Both the position numbers and the translations under genes were made by a program. A stretch of DNA of 64,000 nucleotides. It comes from Clostridia bacterium. Lineage in GTDB: Bacteria; Bacillota; Clostridia; Oscillospirales; Acutalibacteraceae. The stretch spans positions 62,001 to 126,000 of the forward strand of contig JAGAMO010000009.1 of the NCBI GenBank assembly GCA_017624675.1, read 5' to 3'. Positions 17,260 to 25,988 of the stretch are shown piece after piece. Every line of letters starts with the position of its first letter. Position 1 is the first letter of the stretch. The notes beneath the pieces are model-generated. The model had not been told where the DNA came from. It saw nothing but the letters and a program-made list of their open reading frames with translations, and searched no databases.

Positions 17260-18156
17260 TTAATGCAAAATATCAATATATTTTCCGTCAAGTACATCTT
17301 TTAAGTACTGTCCGTATTGATTTTTCTTTAACACTTCATAGGTTTTTAAAACCTCTTCTTTGGTTATCCAACCGTTTAGGTATGCAATTTCTTCAAGACA
17401 AGCAATTTTTCTATGTTGATGAGTTTCTATGGTCTTAACGAAGTTTGTTGCCTCAACTAGACTCTCGTGTGTTCCTGTGTCAAGCCAGGTAAATCCTTGA
17501 CCCAAAAGTTCAACATTCAAATCGCCTTTTTCAAGATAGATGCGGTTTAAATCGGTAATTTCAAGTTCGCCTCTTGCAGAAGGTTTGAGATTTTTCGCAA
17601 ACTCAACAACACGGTTATCGTAGAAATAAAGACCGGTTACACAGTAATTGCTCTTTGGTTGCAAAGGTTTTTCTTCTATAGATATTGCGTGTCCGTCTTT
17701 ATCAAATTCAACAATACCAAAACGCTCGGGGTCGTCAACATAATAACCGAAAACTGTGGCGCCCTTGCCGCTTTCAGCATTCTCTACAGCGGCTTTAAGG
17801 CGTTTTTTGAGTCCATGACCTGCAAAAATATTATCTCCAAGAACCATAGCAACAGTATCGTCGCCTATAAAATCTGCGCCGATTATAAAGGCTTGTGCCA
17901 AACCGTCAGGAGAGGGTTGAACAGCATAAGAAAGGTTTACACCGAACTGTTTTCCGTCGCCTAAAAGTTCTTTAAATCTTGGCGTATCCTGTGGAGTAGA
18001 TATTATTAAAATATCACGAATACCCGCATTCATTAAAACCGACATTGGATAGTAAATCATAGGTTTGTCATAAATGGGAAGTAGTTGTTTAGAAGTAACC
18101 TTTGTGAGCGGATATAGTCTTGTACCCGAACCACCTGCTAAAATAATACCTTTCAT
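17260..18156 (-). CDS. rmlA: Glucose-1-phosphate thymidylyltransferase
   Basis: This 298-residue nucleotidyltransferase opens with [18 protein letters not shown], the nucleotide-binding loop, and continues with [16 protein letters not shown] near residue 22, [14 protein letters not shown] near 103, [21 protein letters not shown] near 160 and [13 protein letters not shown] near 220. It makes dTDP-glucose, the entry point of both dTDP-sugar branches in this operon. The ribosome site GGAAAGGTGA is strong. The length is typical. Confidence 0.97.
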   Translation of the reverse strand: MKGIILAGGSGTRLYPLTKVTSKQLLPIYDKPMIYYPMSVLMNAGIRDILIISTPQDTPRFKELLGDGKQFGVNLSYAVQPSPDGLAQAFIIGADFIGDDTVAMVLGDNIFAGHGLKKRLKAAVENAESGKGATVFGYYVDDPERFGIVEFDKDGHAISIEEKPLQPKSNYCVTGLYFYDNRVVEFAKNLKPSARGELEITDLNRIYLEKGDLNVELLGQGFTWLDTGTHESLVEATNFVKTIETHQHRKIACLEEIAYLNGWITKEEVLKTYEVLKKNQYGQYLKDVLDGKYIDILH

Positions 18157-18193
18157 TTTATATCACCTTTCCTTTTCGGATTTAATGATTTCT

Positions 18194-19312
18194 TTAATTA
18201 TCCTTAAAAACTCTTTTAACTGCTTCAAGATAGGCTAAGCCATAATCTGTATCAGGCTCTAAATAAGTACCTTCAGCCCACTCGTTCCAAGCATTTACAA
18301 AAACATAATCGTTTGAGTCGGTATGCTTCTTGGCTTCTATTTGTGATAATTTCTTTAAATATGCTTCAAACTTATTCGGTGTGCAACCGTGATAAACAGT
18401 AGCTTTTTCTTTATATCTTGCGGTGTTATCCCATCCTAAGAAAGCCATATTGTAAGTGTCCTTATTCTTATATTTAAACTTTCTTTTAAGGACGGTTTCG
18501 AAAACCTTTTCATAAGAATGCAGAACAAAATGGGTTCTTGCTTTACTGCGAAGTGTTCTCATTTTTTCCACAAGGCTTTCAGGACAGTGTCTTAACAAAT
18601 TTTCTAAATAAACTTTTGCACCTTTATACTCTTTGGAATTTACTGCCTCATGAGGTTGGAATAAAAGAACTCCATCGAATGCATCAAGAATGCTGTTGTC
18701 GGGAAAATCAAAGGATTTAACAGCCATAAAGTAAAGTTCTCCTATTCCCTCTTCACGGGCAAGTTTTCGCCAATAGGCTAACATTTCCTTTACCTTGGTA
18801 ACCAGATGTGGACGGTATATTTGGAAAACGGGCTTTCCGTCAATCTTTATTGCTCTTTCGTCAGTAAGGTATGCCTTTACATAATCAAAATGCTCTTTCC
18901 ATTTCTCTTCAGTTGGTTCGTAGGTTTGTTCTTGCAAAACCTCAGAATCTTTTCCTTCCCAACGTCTTGCCCAAGTCTCATTAGCCCAAGTAAGACAAAA
19001 CGGAATATCCAAATCCTTGTTATTTAGAATCATTTCCTTTGGTTTTTCAAGAAGCTGCTTTCCATCAAACCAATAATGATAAATTGCAAATCCGTAAACA
19101 CCATATTCTTTTGCAAGGTCAATTTGATGAGCTATGACTTCCTTCTTTGATAAATCATAATATCCCTCTGCAGGGACTCTGGGTTGCTGATGGTCTTCAA
19201 AAAGTTTATAACCTTCCTTTACCTTTGTCCAGTCAGTAAAGCCTTTGCCCCACCATTCATCATTTTCAGGTATTGCGTGAAATTGTGGAAAATAAAGTGC
19301 AATAAGTTTCAT
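18194..19312 (-). CDS. WbsX-like / glycoside hydrolase 99-like protein
   Basis: This 372-residue protein has the WbsX pattern: MKLIALYFPQFHAIPENDEWWGKGFTDW at the N terminus, FAIYHYWFDGKQLLEKP near residue 76, CLTWANETWARRWEG near 108 and VFVNAWNEWAEGTYLEPD near the C terminus. WbsX proteins are common in O-antigen and EPS loci and are related to GH99 alpha-mannosidases. They are suspected glycosyltransferases or trimming enzymes, and their exact reaction is not settled. The start at 19312 overlaps the preceding stop in a TAATG junction with AGGAGA upstream. Confidence 0.85.
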   Translation of the reverse strand: MKLIALYFPQFHAIPENDEWWGKGFTDWTKVKEGYKLFEDHQQPRVPAEGYYDLSKKEVIAHQIDLAKEYGVYGFAIYHYWFDGKQLLEKPKEMILNNKDLDIPFCLTWANETWARRWEGKDSEVLQEQTYEPTEEKWKEHFDYVKAYLTDERAIKIDGKPVFQIYRPHLVTKVKEMLAYWRKLAREEGIGELYFMAVKSFDFPDNSILDAFDGVLLFQPHEAVNSKEYKGAKVYLENLLRHCPESLVEKMRTLRSKARTHFVLHSYEKVFETVLKRKFKYKNKDTYNMAFLGWDNTARYKEKATVYHGCTPNKFEAYLKKLSQIEAKKHTDSNDYVFVNAWNEWAEGTYLEPDTDYGLAYLEAVKRVFKDN

Positions 19313-20238
19313 TAACAATCTCCTTTGTAAAGCAAAACAGAACTATAGAAAAACAATGTATTTAAAGTTCTTTGTCTTGAAACATGGTTTCTGACTAATG
19401 CCATGATTAACGATATTCTGCCTTGCATTTTCGCATTACAAATATCTTCAAGTAATTTCCTTTGTTGGGGCTTGATAAGTTCGCCGTGAGTTTCTAAAAG
19501 CAGCTTAGCTTGATTTAATCTTAAATAAGAGTTTTTTGAAACATTTTTCATTTCAACTGTCATTCTTCTAAACCTTGCAACAAAACTGTCCGAATCGGCT
19601 CTGCCTGTTGCATTGCTACTGTGAAAACGGTGCATAATGGTTTGAATCGGCATATAGATAAGATTTCCCACCGACGCTGCAGTTAAAGAAATCCAACAGT
19701 CGTGCATTTCTATCCCTGCAGGGGGATATTTTACCATTTCTGCTAATTTTCTATTAATAACAGCCGCACACCCAAAAACATAAGGTTGTGCTAAAATTTT
19801 AGGCAGAATCTTATCGCCTTTCTCAATTTGTAAACCGCAATGCTTCTCATAAGATTCGCTTGTAACGGCACTATTTTCATCAATCATAGTGAAATCAGAA
19901 AAAACCATTGTGGGCTCATCATATTTTTCTATTTCCCTGAGCATTAATTCAATTTTATCAGGATACCATTCATCGTCTTGGTCGCAGAAAAATATATACT
20001 CACAATCGTCAACCTGCCTTAGCAAATCGAAGAAGCTTTCTGCAGGTCCCACATTTTCAGCACAAATCAAACAAATTCTTTCGTCTTTATATTCCTTGAT
20101 TATGTTAACAGTGTTGTCGGTCGAGCCATCATCTCTAATATAAAGTAAAAAATCAGAAAATGTTTGGTTCAAAATACTGTCAATCTGCTTTTTAATATAT
20201 TTTTGTCCGTTATAAGTTGACATTAAAACTGCAACCAT
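19312..20238 (-). CDS. Glycosyltransferase family 2 (rhamnosyltransferase-like)
   Basis: This 308-residue GT-A enzyme starts VAVLMSTYNGQKYIKKQIDSIL and continues with IRDDGSTDNTV near residue 34 and YIFFCDQDDEWYPDKIE near 80. The latter is the FCDQDD motif common in rhamnosyltransferase-type GT2 enzymes. The operon makes dTDP-L-rhamnose, so a rhamnosyl transfer is a reasonable inference, but not one the sequence proves. The gene lies 3 bases after the polymerase stop. Confidence 0.87.
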   Translation of the reverse strand: MVAVLMSTYNGQKYIKKQIDSILNQTFSDFLLYIRDDGSTDNTVNIIKEYKDERICLICAENVGPAESFFDLLRQVDDCEYIFFCDQDDEWYPDKIELMLREIEKYDEPTMVFSDFTMIDENSAVTSESYEKHCGLQIEKGDKILPKILAQPYVFGCAAVINRKLAEMVKYPPAGIEMHDCWISLTAASVGNLIYMPIQTIMHRFHSSNATGRADSDSFVARFRRMTVEMKNVSKNSYLRLNQAKLLLETHGELIKPQQRKLLEDICNAKMQGRISLIMALVRNHVSRQRTLNTLFFYSSVLLYKGDC

Positions 20239-20241
20239 AAT

Positions 20242-21756
20242 TTACATATCGCTCTTTTCTTCACATTCAATTTCAGAGTTTGTATTAATGAAGGTTAATA
20301 TAAACAATATCATTGAAAATCCCGAAAATGTAAATAGGAAAGGATTTGTCTGTACCGCCATACCGAAAGCGACTGACATGCCAACCCACCATAGTAATGT
20401 CTTTTTGTCTTTTTTCCAAAAGTTCGTTACTGCTGTAACGATAGCAGCTATTATTAAAATAACCCATGGAATTAATCCAACTAACCCTAACTTCATCATC
20501 ATAGCAGGGAAAACACTTTCATACATATACGGTGCCGTCTCATTTCTTATGCAATCCTCTGCATATGCACCGTAACCAAAACCAACCCACTTGCTTTGCT
20601 TCCATTTATTTAGCAAAGCGCCTGTTTGTTTTTGACGCTGTTCGTTTGCCGATTTTGTTCCCTCAATATCCTTAATAGCATTTTCTTTTTCCTTGATTTC
20701 GGATAAAAGCTTCTCTTTTTCCTTTTGCGAATCCTCATTCAACTCATCACCATCAGAATCATGCTCGTTGATTTCATTGAGTTTTTCATACAAATCCTGA
20801 ACTTTCTGCATTTCTGTGGTACTGTTTGCTGACGGTGCCGAATTAATCAGACGTTGGAAAATTGTATTATTAAAAGCAACATAATTTAATGCAACAGTTA
20901 CAGAAATCATAAAACAAATAACCGATGCCAAACGATATTTATGAGTCTTGTTAGAACGAACAAATAATGAGCCTATTAAATAAATTGCAATACCCGTGGC
21001 ATAGCCTAACCAGATGGATTTTGTATAGGTGATGCATATAGCGTAAAGAAAAACTGCTAAAGGTATTAAGTTCCAGTACTTTCCTTTTACTACATATTTG
21101 GCCGAAAGAGCGCCCCCCAACAAAAGCATGGGGGAAGTAACCTGAACTATTCTGGTTATTCCAAAACCTAACACAACATCAGTTCTTACAGCCGTGCCAA
21201 AAGAAATTATATCAATAAAATCATAATACGACTCATAAAATCCTGTATGTATTGTTTCTCCGATATACATAACCGAATGCCAAAAGGCAAGTAAAATCAA
21301 TAAGAAATAAATGATTTTTTCGAATTTTTTATATTCTATACGGCCTGTCCTCATTAAAAAGACAATAGGAAAATATAAAATCAATACCAATATCGTGCTG
21401 AAATCTTTAATTCCAAAAGAGGTTTCTCCACGCACTACCATAGGAACCACAGTTGCCCAAACGAAATTCAAGCATAAAAAACCAGCAACAATATAATCTA
21501 ACGGTTTAATATAATCAAAAAAGAATTTTTCGCCTGTTTTTCTTTTGAAAATTGACATTTTCTCTTTATATGCTACCAATAAGCAATATGAAAACAACAC
21601 AACTGTTGTTATGCAAAAAAGCAGTATCCTAATACCAATGCCGCCCACGGTAAATTGGTATCCGTTCAGCCCTAAAATATCATCAATTAAAAATAATACT
21701 GGAAATAACCATATTAAAACTATTTTCCAGTCTATTTTTTTCGTGGTTTTATTCAT
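20242..21756 (-). CDS. O-antigen polymerase/ligase-type membrane protein (Wzy-like)
   Basis: This 504-residue protein has about ten to twelve membrane segments and an O-antigen-ligase-like C-terminal part (WVGFGYGAYAEDC followed by hydrophobic helices). It would polymerise repeat units on the outer face of the membrane. Unusually, the large extracytoplasmic loop at about residues 300-380 is highly charged and predicted coiled coil, rich in Glu, Lys and Asp, instead of the usual compact loop. AAGGAG precedes the ATG. Its place just downstream of the initiating transferase and a glycosyltransferase supports a Wzy role over a ligase role. Confidence 0.85.
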   Translation of the reverse strand: MNKTTKKIDWKIVLIWLFPVLFLIDDILGLNGYQFTVGGIGIRILLFCITTVVLFSYCLLVAYKEKMSIFKRKTGEKFFFDYIKPLDYIVAGFLCLNFVWATVVPMVVRGETSFGIKDFSTILVLILYFPIVFLMRTGRIEYKKFEKIIYFLLILLAFWHSVMYIGETIHTGFYESYYDFIDIISFGTAVRTDVVLGFGITRIVQVTSPMLLLGGALSAKYVVKGKYWNLIPLAVFLYAICITYTKSIWLGYATGIAIYLIGSLFVRSNKTHKYRLASVICFMISVTVALNYVAFNNTIFQRLINSAPSANSTTEMQKVQDLYEKLNEINEHDSDGDELNEDSQKEKEKLLSEIKEKENAIKDIEGTKSANEQRQKQTGALLNKWKQSKWVGFGYGAYAEDCIRNETAPYMYESVFPAMMMKLGLVGLIPWVILIIAAIVTAVTNFWKKDKKTLLWWVGMSVAFGMAVQTNPFLFTFSGFSMILFILTFINTNSEIECEEKSDM

Positions 21757-21772
21757 CTTAACTCCTTAAAAT

Positions 21773-22762
21773 TTATTCTCCTAAACACTTTTCTACAAAT
21801 GTTTTTGGGGAATATTTTTCCACTACTTCCTTTGAAGCCTCTATATAATGGCTTTCAAAAAACTCTTCACTTATCTGAGGATTATCTCTATCTATAATCA
21901 AAAAGTTATTTTCACTGTAAAAATCAAAATCCTTAACATGCTTGTTCGTTGTAATGATTTTCTTCTTCATAGGAAGCAACTCAACAGGGCGTGTTGTAGT
22001 TCCCTTTTGTTTTGGATGCTCAATATCAAGAACGCATTTACTTGAATTGTATATTTCGCAAACCTCGTTAGCAGTCAAGCCCTTAAAATTTATTTCCCTA
22101 AGTGAAATATATTTATAATCTCGATTTGTAAACTTGTTAAGCAAATACACTAAAATGTGAGGTGAGTAAAAGTAAGTAAAGCATTTTCTACCCATTTCCT
22201 CGCATTGCTGCTTTATAGACTTAACAATTCTCGGTCTTACTGAATGAGCGGTACCGATAAAAGCAACATCGTATTTAAAAGTATCGTTCTGCTTGGCTTC
22301 GCTATACTCTTTTCCATAAGGAATGGGCAAGAATGGAATATTGTATTTTTCGGCATCATTAGGGTCAAAGGTAAGTGCTCTATCATAATATGCTATTTTC
22401 TTCTCACCGTCAGGTATGTTTACAACAGAATCCCATAAATAAAGGATAAATTCGGCATTTGTATAAGCGTTTCTAAGCAGTTCAATTTCCTTTTCACCGA
22501 ATGCTTCGCTTTTTACCACCAAAACATAGTCATATTGCTTATTCTTGTTTTGCTCTATAACCTTTTTGATATACTTCTGCACCACAGCTTTATATGGTTT
22601 AAAATTAAGCCTCAAAAGAGTTTTGCAAACAAAGCTGTTATTTGGGCGTTCATCATAAAGGTCAACCGAATATCCCTCATCTTTAAAGGCTTGAGCGATT
22701 CTGTTTTGATATCCAAAAAAGGCAGGACAAAATATTAAAATATTTTTCCTTGCTTGTGCCAT
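21773..22762 (-). CDS. Probable glycosyltransferase (CgeB/GT-B-like)
   Basis: This 329-residue protein opens with a Rossmann-like NILIFCPAFFGYQNRIAQAFKD. FILYLWDSVVNIPDGEK comes near residue 103, DVAFIGTAHSVRPRIV near 166, and a C-terminal part has IYNSSKCVLDIEHPKQKGTTTRPVELL near 240, which resembles the donor-site region of CgeB-like transferases. I recognise the family only loosely, so the reaction and sugar remain unknown. Strong AAGGAGC precedes the ATG. It is the second gene of the EPS operon, directly after the initiating transferase, so it may add the second sugar. Confidence 0.7.
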   Translation of the reverse strand: MAQARKNILIFCPAFFGYQNRIAQAFKDEGYSVDLYDERPNNSFVCKTLLRLNFKPYKAVVQKYIKKVIEQNKNKQYDYVLVVKSEAFGEKEIELLRNAYTNAEFILYLWDSVVNIPDGEKKIAYYDRALTFDPNDAEKYNIPFLPIPYGKEYSEAKQNDTFKYDVAFIGTAHSVRPRIVKSIKQQCEEMGRKCFTYFYSPHILVYLLNKFTNRDYKYISLREINFKGLTANEVCEIYNSSKCVLDIEHPKQKGTTTRPVELLPMKKKIITTNKHVKDFDFYSENNFLIIDRDNPQISEEFFESHYIEASKEVVEKYSPKTFVEKCLGE

Positions 22763-22774
22763 AGAAAATGCTCC

Positions 22775-24172
22775 TTAGTCTTTATTTTTATGAGTTTCTT
22801 CTATCAAATCTTGAACGAGTTTTTCGTTTTCTCTCGCTTTATCCATACCTTCTGTGCTATCCTTGCTAAACATAATACGGATAGTTGTAAGAATAAGTTT
22901 AATATCCAATAAAAGCGAATAGTTTTCAATATACATTAAATCCAAACGCAATTTGTCATAAGCGCCGGTATTATACTTGCCGTAAATCTGGGCGTATCCT
23001 GTAAGACCACCCTTTACCTTCAAACGATAGCTAAATTCGGGCATATCCTTGCAGAATTCCTCAATAAAGGTTCTTCTTTCAGGGCGAGGACCTACCACAC
23101 TCATATCGCCTTTAAGAATATTGAGGATTTGGGGGAGTTCGTCAAGACGTGTAGCCCTGATAAACTTACCAACCTTTGTGATACGGGGGTCGTTATCCTC
23201 CGCTAAAACAGCGCCGCTGTATTTTTCAGCGTCCACAATCATACTTCTGAATTTTAAGATTCCAAACTCTTTTCCGCCGATAGTAACACGGTCTTGCTTA
23301 TAAAATGCAGGGCCGCCATCTTCCAACTTGATAGCAAGTGCCACAAAGAGCATAACAGGTGCAGCGGGAATAAGTACGATTAAGGACATAATAATATCCA
23401 TTAAACGCTTTATTGTTCTTTGAACAATAGTGAGACCTGTGCCTTTAACCAAGAAAATAGGTGTGTCAAACGAACTTACAGTCCTTGCGCCACGCATAAT
23501 AAGGTCGGTTATTTTAGGAACCACATAACTTCTGATTTCGTTTTGATAACAGAATTTTAGTATATCATTTCTAATTTGTGCCGGTACATCGTTAATTACA
23601 ACCGCTTGGTAATTCAAGATTTCTTTGCAAATCTTATCAAAATCTTCCTCTGCAGAAATTAATTTTTCGATACGATACTTGTCCCATCTTGAATCAATTT
23701 TGATTTTGAGTCCCAACGCAGTGTCAGTACCAAAAATCATAAGCATTTTATATGGGGGATAAATAATATGATAAAGATATGTGTACAAGAAAACAAAAAT
23801 TGTGCTGACAAGTATATCTGTAGCTGCGAGAAGAAGCATCGGCACAGGATTTATAAGGTGGTTTTCTATAAGGCATAACTGGAAATAGGTTACAAAATTA
23901 ACAATTAAGCTTCCAATCCACTGTGCCAACGACAAATCCAAACGGCGCAAATTTCCAAATTCAAAACCGTCCATATTCTTAAATAAGAAAAATGTAATTA
24001 CAGCATAAATACCCATAAGGACATATTTACCCTTAAAGGCAAAAAGACCGGGCACATCATATCCAAAACGCCAAAACAAGTAATAAATTATAGAAAGTGC
24101 AATAACTTCAACAATCGACTCGATTAGCCTCACGAGACTTTTTGTGCTCTCTCTTTTTATGTTAGTTTTCAT
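22775..24172 (-). CDS. Initiating sugar-phosphate transferase (polyprenyl glycosylphosphotransferase)
   Basis: This 465-residue membrane protein has four or five N-terminal membrane segments (about residues 15-140), a nucleotide-fold-like middle, another membrane helix at about 260-285 and the C-terminal bacterial sugar transferase domain. That domain has KRLMDIIMSLIVLIP, QDRVTIGGKEFGILKFRSM, RLDELPQILNILKGDMSVVGPRPE and KGGLTGYAQIYGKYNTG. It moves a sugar-1-phosphate to undecaprenyl phosphate and starts the repeat unit. It is the first gene of the long operon behind a promoter at 24.26 kb. The sugar, commonly glucose, galactose or a HexNAc derivative, cannot be read. Confidence 0.93.
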   Translation of the reverse strand: MKTNIKRESTKSLVRLIESIVEVIALSIIYYLFWRFGYDVPGLFAFKGKYVLMGIYAVITFFLFKNMDGFEFGNLRRLDLSLAQWIGSLIVNFVTYFQLCLIENHLINPVPMLLLAATDILVSTIFVFLYTYLYHIIYPPYKMLMIFGTDTALGLKIKIDSRWDKYRIEKLISAEEDFDKICKEILNYQAVVINDVPAQIRNDILKFCYQNEIRSYVVPKITDLIMRGARTVSSFDTPIFLVKGTGLTIVQRTIKRLMDIIMSLIVLIPAAPVMLFVALAIKLEDGGPAFYKQDRVTIGGKEFGILKFRSMIVDAEKYSGAVLAEDNDPRITKVGKFIRATRLDELPQILNILKGDMSVVGPRPERRTFIEEFCKDMPEFSYRLKVKGGLTGYAQIYGKYNTGAYDKLRLDLMYIENYSLLLDIKLILTTIRIMFSKDSTEGMDKARENEKLVQDLIEETHKNKD

Positions 24173-24259
24173 TTATCATTTGGCTCCTTCAAAAGAATTT
24201 CCTTAAAACTTTAAACAATATTTGAAAAAGGCATAATAAACCTATTTGTACTTATAATT

Positions 24260-24288
24260 ACTATACCATATCACAATTAAAAAAACAA
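24260..24288 (-). promoter_or_regulatory. Probable promoter of the EPS operon
   Basis: On the minus strand TTGTTT and TATAGT are 17 bp apart, about 88 bases before the first EPS gene. The remaining leader shows no clear hairpin. Confidence 0.6.
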
Positions 24289-24330
24289 GTCTATTTTTCG
24301 ACATCTATCTTAGTGAAAACATACAAAAAA

Positions 24331-24366
24331 GCAGCAAAAAAGAGATTTACTACTCTTTTCTGCTGC
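24331..24366 (-). terminator. Terminator of the holin-amidase cassette
   Basis: On the minus strand GCAGCAGAAAAGAG pairs with CTCTTTTTTGCTGC across a 9-base loop and is followed by a T run. It separates the phage-type cassette from the EPS promoter. Confidence 0.82.
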
Positions 24367-24373
24367 TTTAAAT

Positions 24374-24580
24374 TTATTTCACTTCAGGCAAGCCTTTTAT
24401 ACAGGTTAAAACTGTAATAATTCCTGATAAAGCGCAGGTGCTAAGCAATCCTAACCAATCAACCTGAGTTATTCCAAAAGTATTGCTTCCTATAATAGCC
24501 AAGGCGGTTTCTGCGACTGTTTTAACGCTTCTCACCGCTGTTGCCTTAATCCATCTTTTTGTTTTATCACCTAACTGCAT
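24374..24580 (-). CDS. Phage holin (r1t-like)
   Basis: This 68-residue protein has an N-terminal basic amphipathic segment (KTKRWIKATAVRSVKTVAETAL) and two short hydrophobic stretches, about 20-34 and 42-58. It closes with IKGLPEVK, an ending typical of r1t-type holins. Holins form membrane pores that let an endolysin reach the wall. The gene lies 2 bases after an amidase gene, the classic lysis pairing. No other prophage structural genes except a fibre module are nearby. Confidence 0.78.
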   Translation of the reverse strand: MQLGDKTKRWIKATAVRSVKTVAETALAIIGSNTFGITQVDWLGLLSTCALSGIITVLTCIKGLPEVK

Positions 24581-24582
24581 TT

Positions 24583-25590
24583 CTACACCACCTTTATTTG
24601 TATGGCATCGATTTCCTGACCCAAAATACCGGCATATCCGTTTTCGGAATCTTTTTTGTTATATCCCGTAACCCACGGGAGCCATTTTTTTGCCTTTTTT
24701 AGGTGAATGCGATATTTGAGCGTTTTTTCGGTATCGGTTTTCATCATAAGTCCATCAATAGATTTACCGTAAATACCGGCATAATCACTACGGTTTCTAA
24801 CCTCAGGCAACCATTTTCCACCCTTATAATGTACAGCGTATATAATATTTCCACTTGTTAAATTTGCAAAAGCGCCGCATACACTGTGACCAAAAACGCC
24901 TGCATAATCTTCATCATTTTTTACATTTGGAAGCCATCTTTTTTGAACCGAATCCCAAACCTGATAAATGACATCGATTTCGTTTTTTTGCTTGTCTGCT
25001 ACTTTGTTAAGACCCAAAAACTCAGCGATACCTTCAGAAACCGACTTTGCATAAGCCTTTTGCCCCGCTTCTGATGTTATTATTTTATAGTCGTTTTCGC
25101 CATCCATAAAACCACCCTCGCACAATACGGCAGGTATCCTGTCTTGATTTATTATGTAAAAATCAGACTGCTTGATTCCTCTGCCACGAAGACCTGTGTA
25201 AGCCACCATTTTATTGTAAATTATTTCGGCTAATTTCGCATCTTCGGCAGTGGGGTTTTTATCGGTGTAAACCTCAACTCCAGTTGCACTGCTCCAATCA
25301 GATTTCAAGGCGTTATGGTGAATTGAAACAATCAATTTAACACCGCTTTTAATATATTTTGCAAAACGGTTTTGTAAACTTTCATCGACCCTCCCCTCAT
25401 CGTTATCAAGGCGGATTATTTCTAAGTCATACCCGCAAAGAAGTTCCTGTATTTTATCGCAGACCTTATCGTTGAGCGACCATTCTTTTATACCGTCAGG
25501 AGTTTGTTTTCCTGCCGTATTCAGTCCGTGTCCTGCATCTAAAGCAATTTTTATACTCATATACTCCCCTCCTATTCTATAACCAACCAA
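24583..25590 (-). CDS. N-acetylmuramoyl-L-alanine amidase (phage endolysin type)
   Basis: This 335-residue enzyme has an N-terminal Amidase_3 domain (about 10-190) with the zinc-site pattern IALDAGHGLNTAGKQTP, SIHHNALKSDWSSATGVEVY and LCEGGFMDGENDY. After a short linker come three similar repeats of about 45 residues with the core W-LP-V then YAGI-G--ID, ending in IDAIQIKVV. These repeats are presumably a wall-binding region of the kind seen in clostridial lysins. It lacks a signal peptide, which fits holin-dependent release. The frame starts in the 3' end of the preceding gene with an 18-base overlap. A later start at the MSIKIALD methionine (about 25560) behind AGGGGAG is better supported. 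Confidence 0.88.
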   Translation of the reverse strand: MVGYRIGGEYMSIKIALDAGHGLNTAGKQTPDGIKEWSLNDKVCDKIQELLCGYDLEIIRLDNDEGRVDESLQNRFAKYIKSGVKLIVSIHHNALKSDWSSATGVEVYTDKNPTAEDAKLAEIIYNKMVAYTGLRGRGIKQSDFYIINQDRIPAVLCEGGFMDGENDYKIITSEAGQKAYAKSVSEGIAEFLGLNKVADKQKNEIDVIYQVWDSVQKRWLPNVKNDEDYAGVFGHSVCGAFANLTSGNIIYAVHYKGGKWLPEVRNRSDYAGIYGKSIDGLMMKTDTEKTLKYRIHLKKAKKWLPWVTGYNKKDSENGYAGILGQEIDAIQIKVV

Positions 25591-25976
25591 TTATAGGTTA
25601 CGCCTGTTAATAGCTGATAACCACCGTGTCGCCCGGACACTTCCGCATAGGTCTCGGTTAACTGTCTTAAAGTTTGTGGATAACCACTTAAATGCTCTGG
25701 CACTGTATAAGTTATTCCATCTTCAAGCGTTGCATTTAAATTCAGCGGCATTATTCCACTGTAAGAAACACCCAAACAAGCATCGCTTCTTTCTTCAGGA
25801 ATATCAGTCCAAATAAATAAGAAACGAGGAATTTTTCCTAAATTGTGATAAAAAACAAAATTATCAGCGTCAACAAACTCAACTGTGCCACTTGCATATT
25901 TAAGATTTTTTTCAACCATTTCGGGTTTAATCATTTTCGGACTGAATAAAACTTCTTTTCCGTTTATATAAGCCAT
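25572..25976 (-). CDS. Phage-type tail fibre-associated protein (134 aa)
   Basis: I do not recognise a specific function. The 134-residue protein starts MAYINGKEVLFSPKMIKPE, has beta-rich composition and a FYHNLGKIPRFLFIWTDIPE segment near residue 45. Both are features often seen in short proteins encoded next to phage fibre genes. GGAGGT lies 6 bases before the ATG. It sits between the fibre gene and the amidase with 12-base and overlapping junctions. A role as fibre tip, adaptor or chaperone is inferred from position only. Confidence 0.6.
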   Translation of the reverse strand: MAYINGKEVLFSPKMIKPEMVEKNLKYASGTVEFVDADNFVFYHNLGKIPRFLFIWTDIPEERSDACLGVSYSGIMPLNLNATLEDGITYTVPEHLSGYPQTLRQLTETYAEVSGRHGGYQLLTGVTYNWLVIE

Positions 25977-25988
25977 TTAAATACCTCC

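Noticed and set aside
24583-25100. ChW (clostridial hydrophobic W) repeats in the amidase
   Set aside because: The repeat core W-LP-V with YAGI-G--ID differs from the ChW pattern, so it is described only as three related wall-binding-type repeats.
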